Assembly (NCBI GenBank): GCA_016720585.1
Contig: JADKKH010000006.1
Span: 1-64,000, forward strand
Source: Chitinophagaceae bacterium
GTDB lineage: Bacteria; Bacteroidota; Bacteroidia; Chitinophagales; Chitinophagaceae
DNA: 64,000 nt
Reading direction: 5' to 3'
The notes beneath the pieces were generated by a model. It saw only the letters and a list, made by a program, of their open reading frames with translations. It had not been told where the DNA came from and made no database searches. Each line of letters begins with the position of its first letter. The first letter of the stretch is position 1. A program made the translations under genes and the position numbers. Of the stretch, positions 35,383 to 45,815 are shown in pieces.

Positions 35383-38300
35383 TCAGCGTCTGCCTACAAT
35401 TATCCGTCTTGTACCCAAAAGTCTGCCTTCGCTTCCATATATCTTAACAAGATAAACACCAGCGCTTCGTACATCACCCAGGTCAATATCAATATTGGTG
35501 TAAGCCGTTGTTGTCTGAACCTTGCGTTGATATGCCAATGTACCTTTTGCATCAAATATCCGGATGGTCACTTCTTCATTGACACTATTGTAGAACCTCA
35601 CATGGAATTGACCATTATTTGGATTTGGATACACATACAGGTTATCCGTTGGTGCACCGCTTACCGTGATGGCATTTGTGGTAGATACACAACCATTCAG
35701 GTCGGTATATTTCACTGTGTAGGTTCCAATATTATCCACTGTAAGACCGGCATAAGTAGCTCCCGTAACGCCCGGTATCGGTGTGGCTGATCCATTCAGG
35801 TACCACTGATACGTACCACCCGTTGGATCCGCTGTTACTACCAGGTTCACCGATTCTGTTGGTAACAGGATCGGGATCCTTGATGCCGCCAGTACTACTG
35901 TTGGCAGACGATTTACATATAAGGTTGCAAAACCCGATGTAACCACCGAACATCTTCCGGTCAATATAACACGGTATGAATTGGTATTCATACTGAAGGT
36001 TACAGCATTCAACGGTAAGGTTGCATTCGTTGCACCTGCGATATTAACCCAGGCACTGCCATTCCATCCCTGCCACTGATAGGTAAGTGGGTTGCCCGCT
36101 CCGGCAGTTGCCGTTACACTAAAGGCACCATTACTTCCCACGCAAACAAACTGGTTGGTCGGTTGTCCTGAGATAACCGGTATCGAAGCATCATTAACCG
36201 TTACCGTATAGGAACAGGTGGTCGTATTACCCGCCGCATCTTTTACAGTATACGTTACCGTTGTAATACCCTGGCCCGTGGTTCCGGTTAAGCCGAACGC
36301 CTGGGTTCCAAGATAGTTAATACCCGTAAGCGGTGAAGCTCCTGTTGTTGCCCCTGTCATAACCCAGCTAATTGATGTTACTCCACAATTATCTGATGTT
36401 GTAGGATTGGGTGTAGCATAAGTAGAAGTACAAACATTCGGATCTGTATTGCGTACAACACTCGGCGGACAAGTAACTACAGGCGCCTGGTTATCTACCA
36501 CGGTCACAGTAAACGAACATTGTGCAGTATTTCCAGCAGCATCTGTTGCACGGAAAGTATTGGTTGTTACACCAACAGGGAATATACTGCCGCTTGGTAA
36601 ACCAGCTATCTGTGTTATCGGATTAGGTCCGGAAGTTACTCCGTTTGCATTCAGGATGATATGCATATTAGGGAAACCGATGGTTGCCAGATTTGTTGGA
36701 TTGGGAAAACCACAATCTGCTGCAGAAATATAACTGGGTCCTGTTTGTGCAGAAGCGTTACTGCCAATAAAGAACCTGTTGTTTGCAGGAGCCCTTCCAT
36801 CAGGAGTAAACAACTCAAGTATGAGAATAGAATTCACAGCAACAGTTGGAGGCGTTGTCAAAACTGCATTAAATACACTTAATGTCTGGTCGGGCACATT
36901 GAATGTCTGGGAAGCAACTAAAGTACGGGGACTAACAGGGAATGGGCCTGCACTTGTATAAACTCTTACTGTTACAGGTTGTGTTGTACCAGTTCCGTTT
37001 GCATCTGCTAACTCAATGCCAAATTGAACAGTGTTAATAGTAAGTGGTCCTGACAAGCATATGGTAGAAAGATCATAAGCCCGCCAATAACTATTAGCAG
37101 TATGGAACCCGCCTGCATTACATGCGACCGACCCGGCTGTAGGTGTTTGTGATGCTGTTTGTGTAAGTGAAACGGCACCAGGCAAACAGCAATTATCTGT
37201 TACAGTTGGCAACGGATAATTAACTACTGCTGAACATAAGCCCGGAGTATTATTGGCAATAATATTAGCCGGACATACAATTACCGGCGGCTGGTTATCC
37301 ACCACCGTTACTGTAAATGTGCAGTTGGAACTATTACCACAGACATCTGTTGCAGAAGATATAACAGTTGTAGTTCCTACCCGGAAGGCTGTACCCGAAG
37401 CAGGCACACTCACTATGGTTACTGCTCCTGCGCAATTATCAGTGGCGGTTGTTGTGAATGTAACAACAGCTGAACAAAGGCCAGGCGATGCGTTTACTGT
37501 GATATTCCCGGGACAAGTAATTACGGGAGCTATCACATCATTTACTGTAATGATCTGTGTGCACTGCGCAAAGTTGCCGCAGACATCTGTTGCACGATAG
37601 GTTCTTGTAATAGTATAACGATTAGCACATGTTTGTCCGCTGATCACATCACCCTGGTGCGTGACCGTAACTAAACCGCCGCAGTTATCACTTACTCCGG
37701 TTACCAATGCAATATCCGGAACTGGTACTGCAGATGCGCAGCTTACTGTTACCGGAGCCGGACAGGTTAATGATGGTGGTGTATTATCATTTACTGTTAT
37801 TATCTGTGTACATTCAGCAAAGTTGCTGGCTGCATCTGTTGCTCTATATGTTCTGGTTATTGTATAACGATTAGCACATGTTTGTGCACTGATCACATCA
37901 CCCTGGTGAGTAACGGTTACCACACCTGAACAATCATCACTTACTCCGGTTACAGAAGCAATATCAGCAACTGGTACTGCTGAAGAACAGCTAACAGTTA
38001 TAGGTGCAGGACAAGTAATTGTAGGGGGCGTAACATCAGGAAATAAAATGTATGCAACCGGTCCATCATGATCTGAAATTCGTTCAGGACGGTTAGGATC
38101 ATTTCTGTATACTTCAGGAAAATCAGCATCAACCCTTCCAATACTGAACCTGTTGATCTTACTAACTAAATTTGAATTTACAACTATATGATCTAGTACT
38201 TGTGCACTACCAGCAAAACTATAAGAGTATCGTTGGGCTGCCGGGTGCGCATCCGCCAGATCAGTTAGATCAGGATTAACCAAATCAGGTGATGCCAGAA

Positions 38301-40776
38301 CAACATCCGTTGCAGGAGTCGGTGTACCTTTTATGGTTCCAATCATATCCACATAACCATCGCTGAATTCAAACGCATTATAATCCCCTACGGAAACAAT
38401 ATTGGCTGCAGGGTTACTGGATTGAAATCCCTGAATCAGGGTGGCAAGAAATTCTGCCTGTTTAGCTCTTTTTGTACGGACACGGTTGCCATCAACCGGA
38501 TCATCCACACCATTTAACGAACGAAGGTGGTTAACAATTACTGTAATAGGATTTGCAGTAGTGCATCCTGGTTTTGTAAATGTTGCTTCCAAAACTAATG
38601 GGGGTCTGTCATTCAATAGTTCCGGTAAGCCGTTATTCGGATTGATATAAGTGGTCGCTGCCCCGTATTGAGTAACCGTTGTAACAGTTACTCTTGAAGG
38701 TTTAACTAAAAAACCAACATCAATACCACCCACATCATTGCCTTCTATGAGGTAGGCTGCATAGTTGGGATTAGGCTGGCTGGCGGCAATGGCATCAGCA
38801 TTTACTTTTGCTGCAATAGCTTGTAATACGGTTAGTTTTTCTACCTCCACCATTCCAATTATATCGGGCGTGTTGAGGACATTGCGAATGGCCAGTGAAA
38901 CTTTATTGAGTCGGTTTGCATAAGCAGTAGCTGTTAATACCGCATCGCCGTTAGGATCATTAATATCGTCATAAAATCTTTCCACATTAAATGAGGCGAC
39001 AGTAAGTTCATCTGTTGTTTGCGCAGGTACAGCAGTAAACGTTAAACCATTATTGCTGACTACAGGCGGAGAGGCAGCATCAATATCAATAGTATAATTG
39101 CGGCTTCTGTAGTCCAACGGTCCTACAACGTTTGTAAGAATTGCACCCGTAGCCACATCCAGGGCGGGGCCACCAAGTGAATTACTTCCAACTCCAATTA
39201 ATTCAGGGTTAGCATCCCATCTGGTTACAGTGGGTGGTGCGCCGGGAGGTAGTGGATCGGGTTGTCCAATACCCGGCTCACGGAATGGTCTTGCAACACC
39301 GGTTATAACTCCATAGAAAAATCCATTACTCACTGAGGTGGCGGAAGATTCAGTCAGGTTGCCTTGTGTGGGTGCAACAACAGTTAATGAATTTACCTGT
39401 ACCCGCATGCCTTCAAAACGTTCTAATTGATATAAGCCACCTGCAGGATTAGTATTTGCAGGAGTTAGAATAATTGCTGCTGGTAACGGATTTCCTGAAC
39501 TCAAAAGATTAACAGTTGGAGAAACAAGTTCTGTTTGCGATGGGCTGTTTGGATCTGTTGAAGGAATAAATTCAGCCACAGTTCCTGATACACAAACATT
39601 GTTTCCGATTGCCGCGGCTGCAGGAGGTGCAGCGCCTGTAAACACAAAAATCCCTTCAGAAGTAAGAGGATCGGCATCTATACTGGCATCTGGTGTTTGC
39701 ATAAAAAATCCATTCGATCTCCGCCCGGTTACTATACCACTCGTTGTTTCAATGTTTCCAACAAAGGGTGATGTATTCCCGGTTCCCTGAATTTGTGCAA
39801 TTGTATGCGATGGAGGACTGCATGGGGCATTAATAATAGTGACATCAAAATTTTTGGTTGCAGTGGCAGAAGCAGCATCAGTTACCTGAATGGTAAAATT
39901 GAAAGGGCCGGCAACAGTTGGAGTGCCTGTTATATTCCCCAAACCGTCAATAAGAGTGCCCGTGGGCAATGTACCTGAAAAAAGAGCAAATGTGTAACCC
40001 GGTGTGCCGCCGGAGGCTAAAATTGTCTGACTATAGGGAACACCAACTGTTCCTCCGGGTAAGGGCGAAGCAGTAGTTATAGTTAAAGGGCCTGGTCCGC
40101 CTGTTGCGGCAACGGTAAAGTCATCGATACCAAGACCATCATCTGAACTTGTTACGTTAAAATCGCTCCAACGGATAAAAAAGGTTGCTCCATTAGCAAT
40201 TGATAAACTGCTAATAGTAAAAGTTATGTTTGTACGGTTTGCAACTGCGTTGCCATCGAGGAGGCCAACGGTACCGGTACCAATCGGGGCGGTAAAATCA
40301 AGTCCGTTTTCATCGGTCCATGTTCCTGTTGACAGACTTGTTGCATTTACACTATATTGAAAATCCAGCCTGTCATTTGTAGCTCTGGGAGAAGCACCGA
40401 GTCTCCATTGTTCGCCCGTATAAGAAATAGTAAGTGATGTTAAAGTGCTTCCCGTATTATTGGTAAAAGATGCACCGATAGTTGGGGTCAGGCTACCGGA
40501 CAATAAACCTCCAAAAGCCCGTTCAGCATTTGCTGCCGCTCCGAAACTGTAAGTATCACCGGCATTACTGGATCCAGTGCCAGCGGTATAGAGGAGATTT
40601 GCATTTGTACCTGTTTCCAGCATTAACCAGCCGGCGGGGAGCGTGGAACTTGTTCCGGATAATGCTAGTGAATTAAAGTCCTGTGTGTATGCGGGCCCGG
40701 AAAGGCTTATTTGCGATTTACTCTGGATACTAAAAAGCAGTAAAACACCTAAAAGCAATTGGTAGATTTTTCTCAT
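35383..40776 (-). CDS. Secreted ExeM/NucH-like nuclease with HYR repeats and T9SS sorting domain
   Basis: 1797 residues. Signal peptide about 1-21. A beta-sandwich domain (25-225) is followed by a putative-Ig repeat (230-315: GGTVGVPYSQTILASGGTPGY), an ExeM-type region, then an endonuclease/exonuclease/phosphatase domain from LTVASFNVERFYDD (about 592) to RISDHDGPVAYI (about 908) that includes VNHLRSLNG and VSVGDYNAFEFSDG. HYR domains follow from about 915, two of them near-identical with a 249-bp DNA period. One HYR unit is split by an inserted domain of about 180 residues. The last 75 residues are a T9SS type A sorting domain (VYPNPNNGQFHVRF). Likely extracellular DNA degradation for phosphate or nutrients. 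Confidence 0.87.
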   Translation of the reverse strand: MRKIYQLLLGVLLLFSIQSKSQISLSGPAYTQDFNSLALSGTSSTLPAGWLMLETGTNANLLYTAGTGSSNAGDTYSFGAAANAERAFGGLLSGSLTPTIGASFTNNTGSTLTSLTISYTGEQWRLGASPRATNDRLDFQYSVNATSLSTGTWTDENGLDFTAPIGTGTVGLLDGNAVANRTNITFTISSLSIANGATFFIRWSDFNVTSSDDGLGIDDFTVAATGGPGPLTITTASPLPGGTVGVPYSQTILASGGTPGYTFALFSGTLPTGTLIDGLGNITGTPTVAGPFNFTIQVTDAASATATKNFDVTIINAPCSPPSHTIAQIQGTGNTSPFVGNIETTSGIVTGRRSNGFFMQTPDASIDADPLTSEGIFVFTGAAPPAAAAIGNNVCVSGTVAEFIPSTDPNSPSQTELVSPTVNLLSSGNPLPAAIILTPANTNPAGGLYQLERFEGMRVQVNSLTVVAPTQGNLTESSATSVSNGFFYGVITGVARPFREPGIGQPDPLPPGAPPTVTRWDANPELIGVGSNSLGGPALDVATGAILTNVVGPLDYRSRNYTIDIDAASPPVVSNNGLTFTAVPAQTTDELTVASFNVERFYDDINDPNGDAVLTATAYANRLNKVSLAIRNVLNTPDIIGMVEVEKLTVLQAIAAKVNADAIAASQPNPNYAAYLIEGNDVGGIDVGFLVKPSRVTVTTVTQYGAATTYINPNNGLPELLNDRPPLVLEATFTKPGCTTANPITVIVNHLRSLNGVDDPVDGNRVRTKRAKQAEFLATLIQGFQSSNPAANIVSVGDYNAFEFSDGYVDMIGTIKGTPTPATDVVLASPDLVNPDLTDLADAHPAAQRYSYSFAGSAQVLDHIVVNSNLVSKINRFSIGRVDADFPEVYRNDPNRPERISDHDGPVAYILFPDVTPPTITCPAPITVSCSSAVPVADIASVTGVSDDCSGVVTVTHQGDVISAQTCANRYTITRTYRATDAASNFAECTQIITVNDNTPPSLTCPAPVTVSCASAVPVPDIALVTGVSDNCGGLVTVTHQGDVISGQTCANRYTITRTYRATDVCGNFAQCTQIITVNDVIAPVITCPGNITVNASPGLCSAVVTFTTTATDNCAGAVTIVSVPASGTAFRVGTTTVISSATDVCGNSSNCTFTVTVVDNQPPVIVCPANIIANNTPGLCSAVVNYPLPTVTDNCCLPGAVSLTQTASQTPTAGSVACNAGGFHTANSYWRAYDLSTICLSGPLTINTVQFGIELADANGTGTTQPVTVRVYTSAGPFPVSPRTLVASQTFNVPDQTLSVFNAVLTTPPTVAVNSILILELFTPDGRAPANNRFFIGSNASAQTGPSYISAADCGFPNPTNLATIGFPNMHIILNANGVTSGPNPITQIAGLPSGSIFPVGVTTNTFRATDAAGNTAQCSFTVTVVDNQAPVVTCPPSVVRNTDPNVCTSTYATPNPTTSDNCGVTSISWVMTGATTGASPLTGINYLGTQAFGLTGTTGQGITTVTYTVKDAAGNTTTCSYTVTVNDASIPVISGQPTNQFVCVGSNGAFSVTATAGAGNPLTYQWQGWNGSAWVNIAGATNATLPLNAVTFSMNTNSYRVILTGRCSVVTSGFATLYVNRLPTVVLAASRIPILLPTESVNLVVTADPTGGTYQWYLNGSATPIPGVTGATYAGLTVDNIGTYTVKYTDLNGCVSTTNAITVSGAPTDNLYVYPNPNNGQFHVRFYNSVNEEVTIRIFDAKGTLAYQRKVQTTTAYTNIDIDLGDVRSAGVYLVKIYGSEGRLLGTRRIIVGRR
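37520..38030. repeat. Tandem 249-bp repeat encoding HYR domains
   Basis: Two adjacent coding copies share long runs, such as GATTAGCACATGTTTGT at 37620 and at 37869. The 249-base period equals 83 residues, one HYR domain. It points to recent internal duplication. Confidence 0.75.
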
Positions 40777-40960
40777 AAAAGCAATTTTAATAATGGGAGT
40801 TTTCTATCCTTCTATTTTTTTAAATAAATAATAAAATTATCGGATAATAAATTGGCTGATCCAGTATGGTATTTACATTAGAAAGCGGCTAAGCTAAGGA
40901 AAATCCGTCTACCTGATGATGGATTAAAATAAATCAATTATTATTAATCGTAAAAAGGGT

Positions 40961-42658
40961 TTATGCGGATACTCTGAAATCAATAACTTTCATTTGCAGA
41001 TTTTTCTCCCCATTCCATTCATTCTCATCTATAGTAAAAACGATATCTACCGGTTGCTTTTGACGCAACAGGTCAAATTTATCCGCCATGCCAAATCCGA
41101 TTCCTGTTATGGTTACATTATTCTGCTGGAGGGAAAAACGAATATGTTCTTCTTTTACAATCTTTGACCAGCCACTGTCCATTACTTTCCGGGCAATGAA
41201 AACCGGGCGAAGATTTTCCGGGCCGAAAGGTTCCATCTGGCAGAGAAAATTATAAAAGGTTTGTTGGATATCCGGTAATGAAATTTCCGCATCTATTACG
41301 ATTTCTGGGATGAGTAGTTCCGGTAATATGGTAGCAGAAACAACGGCTTCAAATTTTTCCCGGAAAGCATTTACCTGGCCGAGTTCTAAAGTCATGCCGG
41401 CGGCGGCAAAATGGCCACCATAGCCCAACAGGTGTTCATTACAGGCATGAATGGCTTCGTATAAATTAAAACCGGGAACACTTCTGGCACTTCCAGCAGC
41501 ATATTCACCTGATTGGGTAAGTACTACGGTGGGGCGGTAAAAATGTTCTATAACTCTTGATGCAACAATACCAACAACACCTTTATGCCAGTGTGGCTGA
41601 AAGACCACGGTGGATTTCCGGTTTTTCCATTCCTCGTTTTCATTAATTAAGGCCAATGCCTCTTCCGTAATATTTTTATCTGCTTCTTTTCTGTCGGTAT
41701 TGTCGCTATGTAACTGTTCTGCATAGAACAAGGCCTCTTCTTCACTTTGGGCAACAAACATCTGGACAGCTTTTTTGGCATCATCCATACGTCCGGCAGC
41801 ATTTACCCTGGGTGCAATCATATAAACCAGGTTAGTTATATGAAGTGTTTTAGACAGCCCACTGAGTTTTGAAAGGGCTTTAATCCCAAAGTTTGGATTC
41901 TTGTTGGCTTTTACCAGGCCATGAAAAGCCAGTATCCTGTTTTCACCGGTTATCGGAACAATATCCGCTGCAATAGCTGTGGCAAGTAAATCAAGGTATT
42001 CAAAGACCGTTTCTGAAGGCCATTTCAATCGTTCAGCGATTGCAGTCATCAGTTTAAACCCAACACCACAACCACAAAGTTCTTTGTACGGGTAATTGCA
42101 ATCCGGTTGTTTCGGATTAAGAATGGCAACAGCCGGAGGCAATAAGTCATCGGGTAAATGATGATCACATACGATAAAATCAATACCAAATTCTTTGGCA
42201 TACGAAATCAGGTATGCTGATTTAATACCGCAGTCCAATGAAATAATTAATGTAAATCCATGCTCTTTTGCGAAATCAATTCCGGCTTTACTTACACCAT
42301 ATCCTTCGCGGTAACGGTGGGGGATGTAAAAATCAAGATGGTCATGAATTTTTTTCAAAAACTGGTACATACTGGCAACGGCGGTAGTGCCATCTACATC
42401 ATAGTCACCAAAGACGAGAATTTTTTCTTTGTTATGGATCGCTTTTAAAATCCTGTCCACAGCTTTTTCCATATCCTTCATCAGCCACGAACTATGCAGA
42501 TCCGTTAATTGCGGTCGGAAAAAATCTTTGGCTTGTTCAAATGTTTCAATTCCCCGTTGCACAAGAATTTTACAAATAACCGGGTGTACTTTAAGTGTTT
42601 GCTGCAGGTCAATGATCTTTTTTTCATCGGCAGCCAGTATGTTCCATCTTTTTTGCAT
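40961..42658 (-). CDS. recJ: Single-stranded-DNA-specific exonuclease RecJ
   Basis: 565 residues. DHH-family motifs: FGDYDVDGTTAVASM near residue 81, SLDCGIKS near 141, VCDHHLPDD (DHH) near 161, NPKQPDCNYPYKELCGCGVGFKL and, in DHHA1, GYGGHFAAAGMTL. It degrades 5' single-stranded DNA in recombination and mismatch repair. The gene lies 14 bases downstream of the polyprenyl synthase start frame's end, on the same strand, so both are probably co-transcribed. Confidence 0.95.
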   Translation of the reverse strand: MQKRWNILAADEKKIIDLQQTLKVHPVICKILVQRGIETFEQAKDFFRPQLTDLHSSWLMKDMEKAVDRILKAIHNKEKILVFGDYDVDGTTAVASMYQFLKKIHDHLDFYIPHRYREGYGVSKAGIDFAKEHGFTLIISLDCGIKSAYLISYAKEFGIDFIVCDHHLPDDLLPPAVAILNPKQPDCNYPYKELCGCGVGFKLMTAIAERLKWPSETVFEYLDLLATAIAADIVPITGENRILAFHGLVKANKNPNFGIKALSKLSGLSKTLHITNLVYMIAPRVNAAGRMDDAKKAVQMFVAQSEEEALFYAEQLHSDNTDRKEADKNITEEALALINENEEWKNRKSTVVFQPHWHKGVVGIVASRVIEHFYRPTVVLTQSGEYAAGSARSVPGFNLYEAIHACNEHLLGYGGHFAAAGMTLELGQVNAFREKFEAVVSATILPELLIPEIVIDAEISLPDIQQTFYNFLCQMEPFGPENLRPVFIARKVMDSGWSKIVKEEHIRFSLQQNNVTITGIGFGMADKFDLLRQKQPVDIVFTIDENEWNGEKNLQMKVIDFRVSA

Positions 42659-42672
42659 GAAGAAATCTGTAC

Positions 42673-43635
42673 TTAATATTTGCGGTCTGTTACAAAAAGA
42701 ACCATGTCTTCTAACCCTTTCCGGACGGGGCTTTCAGGAAATTGATGCAGAATATCCAGGGCTTCTTTTTTGTAGGCATTCATTTTCTCAGTTGCATAAG
42801 CAATACCACCTGTTGCTTCTACCTGGTCGATAACCCAGCGAACTTTCTTTTTATCCTGGTTGTTATTTTTTACAATATAAATTATTTTACGGCGGGTTTC
42901 CTTATCCGTATTGTTTAAGGTATAGATAAGCGGCAGGGTGAGTTTTTTTTCTTTGATATCATTGCCGGTAGGTTTGCCCACATTTTCATTGGCGTAATCA
43001 AACAGGTCATCTTTAATCTGAAATGCCATACCCGTTTTTTCGCCAAATAAGCGCATTCTTTCCGTAATAATTTCATCACCGCAAGTGGACCAGGCACCCG
43101 CAGCGCAGGCTGAAGCAAGTAAGGAAGCGGTTTTATTGCGGATGATTTCGTAATAAACATCTTCTTTAAGATTCAGGCTCCGGGCTTTTTCCAGTTGCAA
43201 CAGCTCACCTTCACTCATTTTTCGGACGGCATCGGACAGAATATGCAGAATTTGGTGGTCGTTATTATCCAACGAAAGCAACAGGCCTTTTGCCAGCAGG
43301 TAATCACCTATCAGCACATTTGCTTTTGCTTTCCAAAGGGCATAAGGGGAAAAAAAGCCTCTTCTTTCCATCGAATCATCCACCACATCATCATGTACAA
43401 GGGTGGCCGTATGCAGCAACTCTACGAGTGAGGCTGCCCTGTAGGCGGGCTCATTAATTTGTCCGCAGAGTTTAGCTGAAAGAAGGACAAACATGGGTCT
43501 GAGCTGCTTACCCTTTCGCTTAACAATATAGCGCATGATCCTGTCCAGCAAGGGGGCCTGGCTCTTTACAGCTTCTTTGAATCTTGATTCAAAGATTTGC
43601 AGCTCATTTCTAATCAAATCGGTGGGCAATGGCAT
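42673..43635 (-). CDS. Polyprenyl diphosphate synthase
   Basis: 320 residues from ATG 43635; a TTG six codons upstream is less likely. The two Asp-rich motifs are present: LVHDDVVDDSMERRG near residue 80 and FQIKDDLFDYAN near 207. It condenses isopentenyl diphosphate units into a long-chain prenyl diphosphate, probably for the menaquinone side chain. Chain length cannot be set from sequence alone. recJ follows on the same strand and the OmpA-type gene is divergent. Confidence 0.9.
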   Translation of the reverse strand: MPLPTDLIRNELQIFESRFKEAVKSQAPLLDRIMRYIVKRKGKQLRPMFVLLSAKLCGQINEPAYRAASLVELLHTATLVHDDVVDDSMERRGFFSPYALWKAKANVLIGDYLLAKGLLLSLDNNDHQILHILSDAVRKMSEGELLQLEKARSLNLKEDVYYEIIRNKTASLLASACAAGAWSTCGDEIITERMRLFGEKTGMAFQIKDDLFDYANENVGKPTGNDIKEKKLTLPLIYTLNNTDKETRRKIIYIVKNNNQDKKKVRWVIDQVEATGGIAYATEKMNAYKKEALDILHQFPESPVRKGLEDMVLFVTDRKY

Positions 43636-43760
43636 GTTATAATAATCCGGCAATTTACGGTGATAAAAAATAAATGAGCTAACAGGCAGCGAAACAGCCC
43701 CTTTTACTGACTAAGTAATTGAAAAATAATGGCAAAAGGGGCAAATTTTTATCATAAAAT

Positions 43761-43791
43761 TTTGGTAATTAATCCTCAATATCTAAATTTG
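43761..43791 (+). promoter_or_regulatory. Consensus Bacteroidota promoter of the OmpA-type gene
   Basis: TTTG at 43761-43764, exactly 19 bases, then TAAATTTG at 43784-43791, a perfect match to the Bacteroidota primary sigma-factor pattern. The ATG at 43835 gives a leader of about 35-40 bases. This suggests strong constitutive expression, as expected for a major outer-membrane protein. Confidence 0.8.
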
Positions 43792-43834
43792 CTTATTATT
43801 TAGGACATTGTATCACAAATCTTAATCCTTAGTT

Positions 43835-45547
43835 ATGGCAAGTAAAAAGTATTTACTATTGGCAGGCGTATTTTGCCTGTTAACGTCTTATGGTTTCTCC
43901 CAGCGAGTAGGGGCCAGTTATGACGTAAAAGATTCATCTGTAGTTCCGAACAAGAGAATGCCTCAGCATACTGAGTTTCTTAACGGTACATATAATTTTC
44001 CCGCAAAACCACGGAATCAGTGGGAGATAGGTTTAAAATTGGGAATGATGAATGTGAGCGGTGATATTCCGTCACAGTTGGCATTTCCCAGTGGTGGTAT
44101 CCACGTGAGAAAAGCTTTTGGTTACATTTTCTCCATGCGCCTTGAGTATATGTATGGAACAGCAAAAGGAAGGACCTTCAATCCTGCTGAGAACTATGGT
44201 AAAAACCCCGCCTGGTCTTACCCAGGTGGTTATTCTGCTCCATGGCGTGACAATGCCGGCAACATCGTTTCATGGCAATTATTGTATGGTGGTAACCCCA
44301 ACACACCAAGACAGGTTGTGTACTACAATTACAAGACCAAAGCACATGAGCTTACATTGGAAGGAATCGTAACGCTGAACAATATTCGCTTTCATAAATC
44401 AAAAACGGGGTATAATTTTTATGCCATTGCCGGCGTTGGTGCAATGATCTATGATACAAAAGTGAATGCTTTAGATGAGGGTCTTTCTAAATACAATTTC
44501 GAATCATTTGTAACTCAAAATAGTGTTTATAAAAAGCGTAAAGACACTTACAAGCAGTTGAAGGATAATATGGATGATTCTTACGAAACCAGTGCTGAAA
44601 ACCAGGGCCCACGTCGTCCCAAGTTATTCAGTAAAACATTTAAACCTTCAGGTACTGTGGGTGTAGGGGTGGCTTTCAAACTTAGTAACAGGATTAATCT
44701 TGCAATTGAAGATCGCCAGACATTTATTAAAGATGACCTGCTTGATGGACAACGCTGGCAGGAACATGCTTATGGTGATGCTGTTCTGACCCGTGATTAT
44801 GACTCATACAACTATGCTACAATAGGATTGAATTTCAACCTGGGTGCAAAATCCGTTGAACCACTCTGGTGGTTGAATCCGCTGGATTATGCTTACAGTG
44901 AGATCCGTAACCCCCGTTTGATGCGTTTGCCAAAGCCTGTATTGCCTGATAGCGATGGCGACGGTATTACTGACCAGTTCGACCAGGAGCAAACACCTGC
45001 TGGCTGCCCGGTTGACAGCCATGGTGTAACAAAAGATACAGATGGTGACGGAGTGCCAGATTGTAAGGATAAAGAGCTTATCACCCCAACCTATTGCCAG
45101 CCTGTTGATGCAGATGGTATTGGTAAATGCCCATGTCCTGAAGGATGTGTTGGTGTTGGTGTAAAAGAAGTTCCTAAGACCTGTTCAGAATTAATGGGTT
45201 CATTACCTCCTGTTAACTTCAAAGCTGGAACTAACAAACTGAATGATGATGCGATGGCTGTATTATCTACTGTTGCAGCTAAACTTCGTAATAACCCAGG
45301 TTGTAAAGTTGTGGTAATCGGTTATTGCTCATCTAGCAAAAAAGAGCAGCAATTGAGCTGGGATCATGTAAATGCAGTAATTAATTATATGGTGGATAAG
45401 GAAGGTATCAGTGCTGAACGCTTTATTTTCAACTATGGCCAGGAAGGCGGTGACTGTAACACAGTTGACCTTCGTGCAGCCGGTGAAGGTGAAGATGGAC
45501 CAAACACGGTAGAACCACCTCATCCGAATCTTCGTAAGAAGAATTAG
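43835..45547 (+). CDS. OmpA-family outer-membrane protein with calcium-binding repeats
   Basis: 570 residues. Signal peptide (about 1-22, ending GFSQ), then an outer-membrane beta-barrel to about residue 365 with many aromatic strand ends. A short thrombospondin-type-3 linker follows (DSDGDGITDQFDQEQTPAGC, then DTDGDGVPDCKDKE), then an OmpA-like C-terminal domain (VNFKAGTNKLNDDAMAVLSTVAAKLRNNP, CKVVVIGYC). The usual peptidoglycan-binding NxxLSxxRA motif is degenerate (QQLSWDHVNAVINYM). Likely links the outer membrane to the wall. A consensus promoter precedes it and a strong terminator follows, so it is a single-gene unit. Confidence 0.87.
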   Translation: MASKKYLLLAGVFCLLTSYGFSQRVGASYDVKDSSVVPNKRMPQHTEFLNGTYNFPAKPRNQWEIGLKLGMMNVSGDIPSQLAFPSGGIHVRKAFGYIFSMRLEYMYGTAKGRTFNPAENYGKNPAWSYPGGYSAPWRDNAGNIVSWQLLYGGNPNTPRQVVYYNYKTKAHELTLEGIVTLNNIRFHKSKTGYNFYAIAGVGAMIYDTKVNALDEGLSKYNFESFVTQNSVYKKRKDTYKQLKDNMDDSYETSAENQGPRRPKLFSKTFKPSGTVGVGVAFKLSNRINLAIEDRQTFIKDDLLDGQRWQEHAYGDAVLTRDYDSYNYATIGLNFNLGAKSVEPLWWLNPLDYAYSEIRNPRLMRLPKPVLPDSDGDGITDQFDQEQTPAGCPVDSHGVTKDTDGDGVPDCKDKELITPTYCQPVDADGIGKCPCPEGCVGVGVKEVPKTCSELMGSLPPVNFKAGTNKLNDDAMAVLSTVAAKLRNNPGCKVVVIGYCSSSKKEQQLSWDHVNAVINYMVDKEGISAERFIFNYGQEGGDCNTVDLRAAGEGEDGPNTVEPPHPNLRKKN

Positions 45548-45571
45548 GATAATATATCTATTTGTTTATCG

Positions 45572-45607
45572 AAAACCCTCCAGGATTGCCTGGAGGGTTT
45601 TTTCTTT
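45572..45607 (+). terminator. Strong rho-independent terminator
   Basis: 13-bp perfect stem AAAACCCTCCAGG / CCTGGAGGGTTTT with an ATTG loop and T-run, just after the OmpA-type gene. Confidence 0.9.
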
Positions 45608-45763
45608 CAGGAATGGGTGACTTAGCATCAATTCCCGGGATTATTTCAGCAAAATGGTCAAAACGGCTAATTTGACATAATCGGTTGGTTTTCATTTATC
45701 AAAATCTTAACTGATACTTCTTTGGCCACATATATTTTTTATACAAGTTTTGCCGGTATCAGT

Positions 45764-45771
45764 TAACTTTG
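45764..45771 (+). promoter_or_regulatory. -7 box TAACTTTG upstream of bamD
   Basis: Matches TAnnTTTG, 45 bases before the bamD ATG. No TTTG at the expected -33 distance. Confidence 0.4.
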
Positions 45772-45815
45772 CCCCCCGTTACAAATAGTAGCGTTCGGGT
45801 TAGCACACTATTTAT

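Noticed and set aside
37253..37600. 115-codon plus-strand ORF opposite the HYR repeats
   Set aside because: Val/Thr-rich antisense of a repeated domain; no start signals.
36000..38100. Possible CRISPR-like spacing in the nuclease gene
   Set aside because: The repeats are 249 bp and encode protein domains; no short repeat/spacer pattern.
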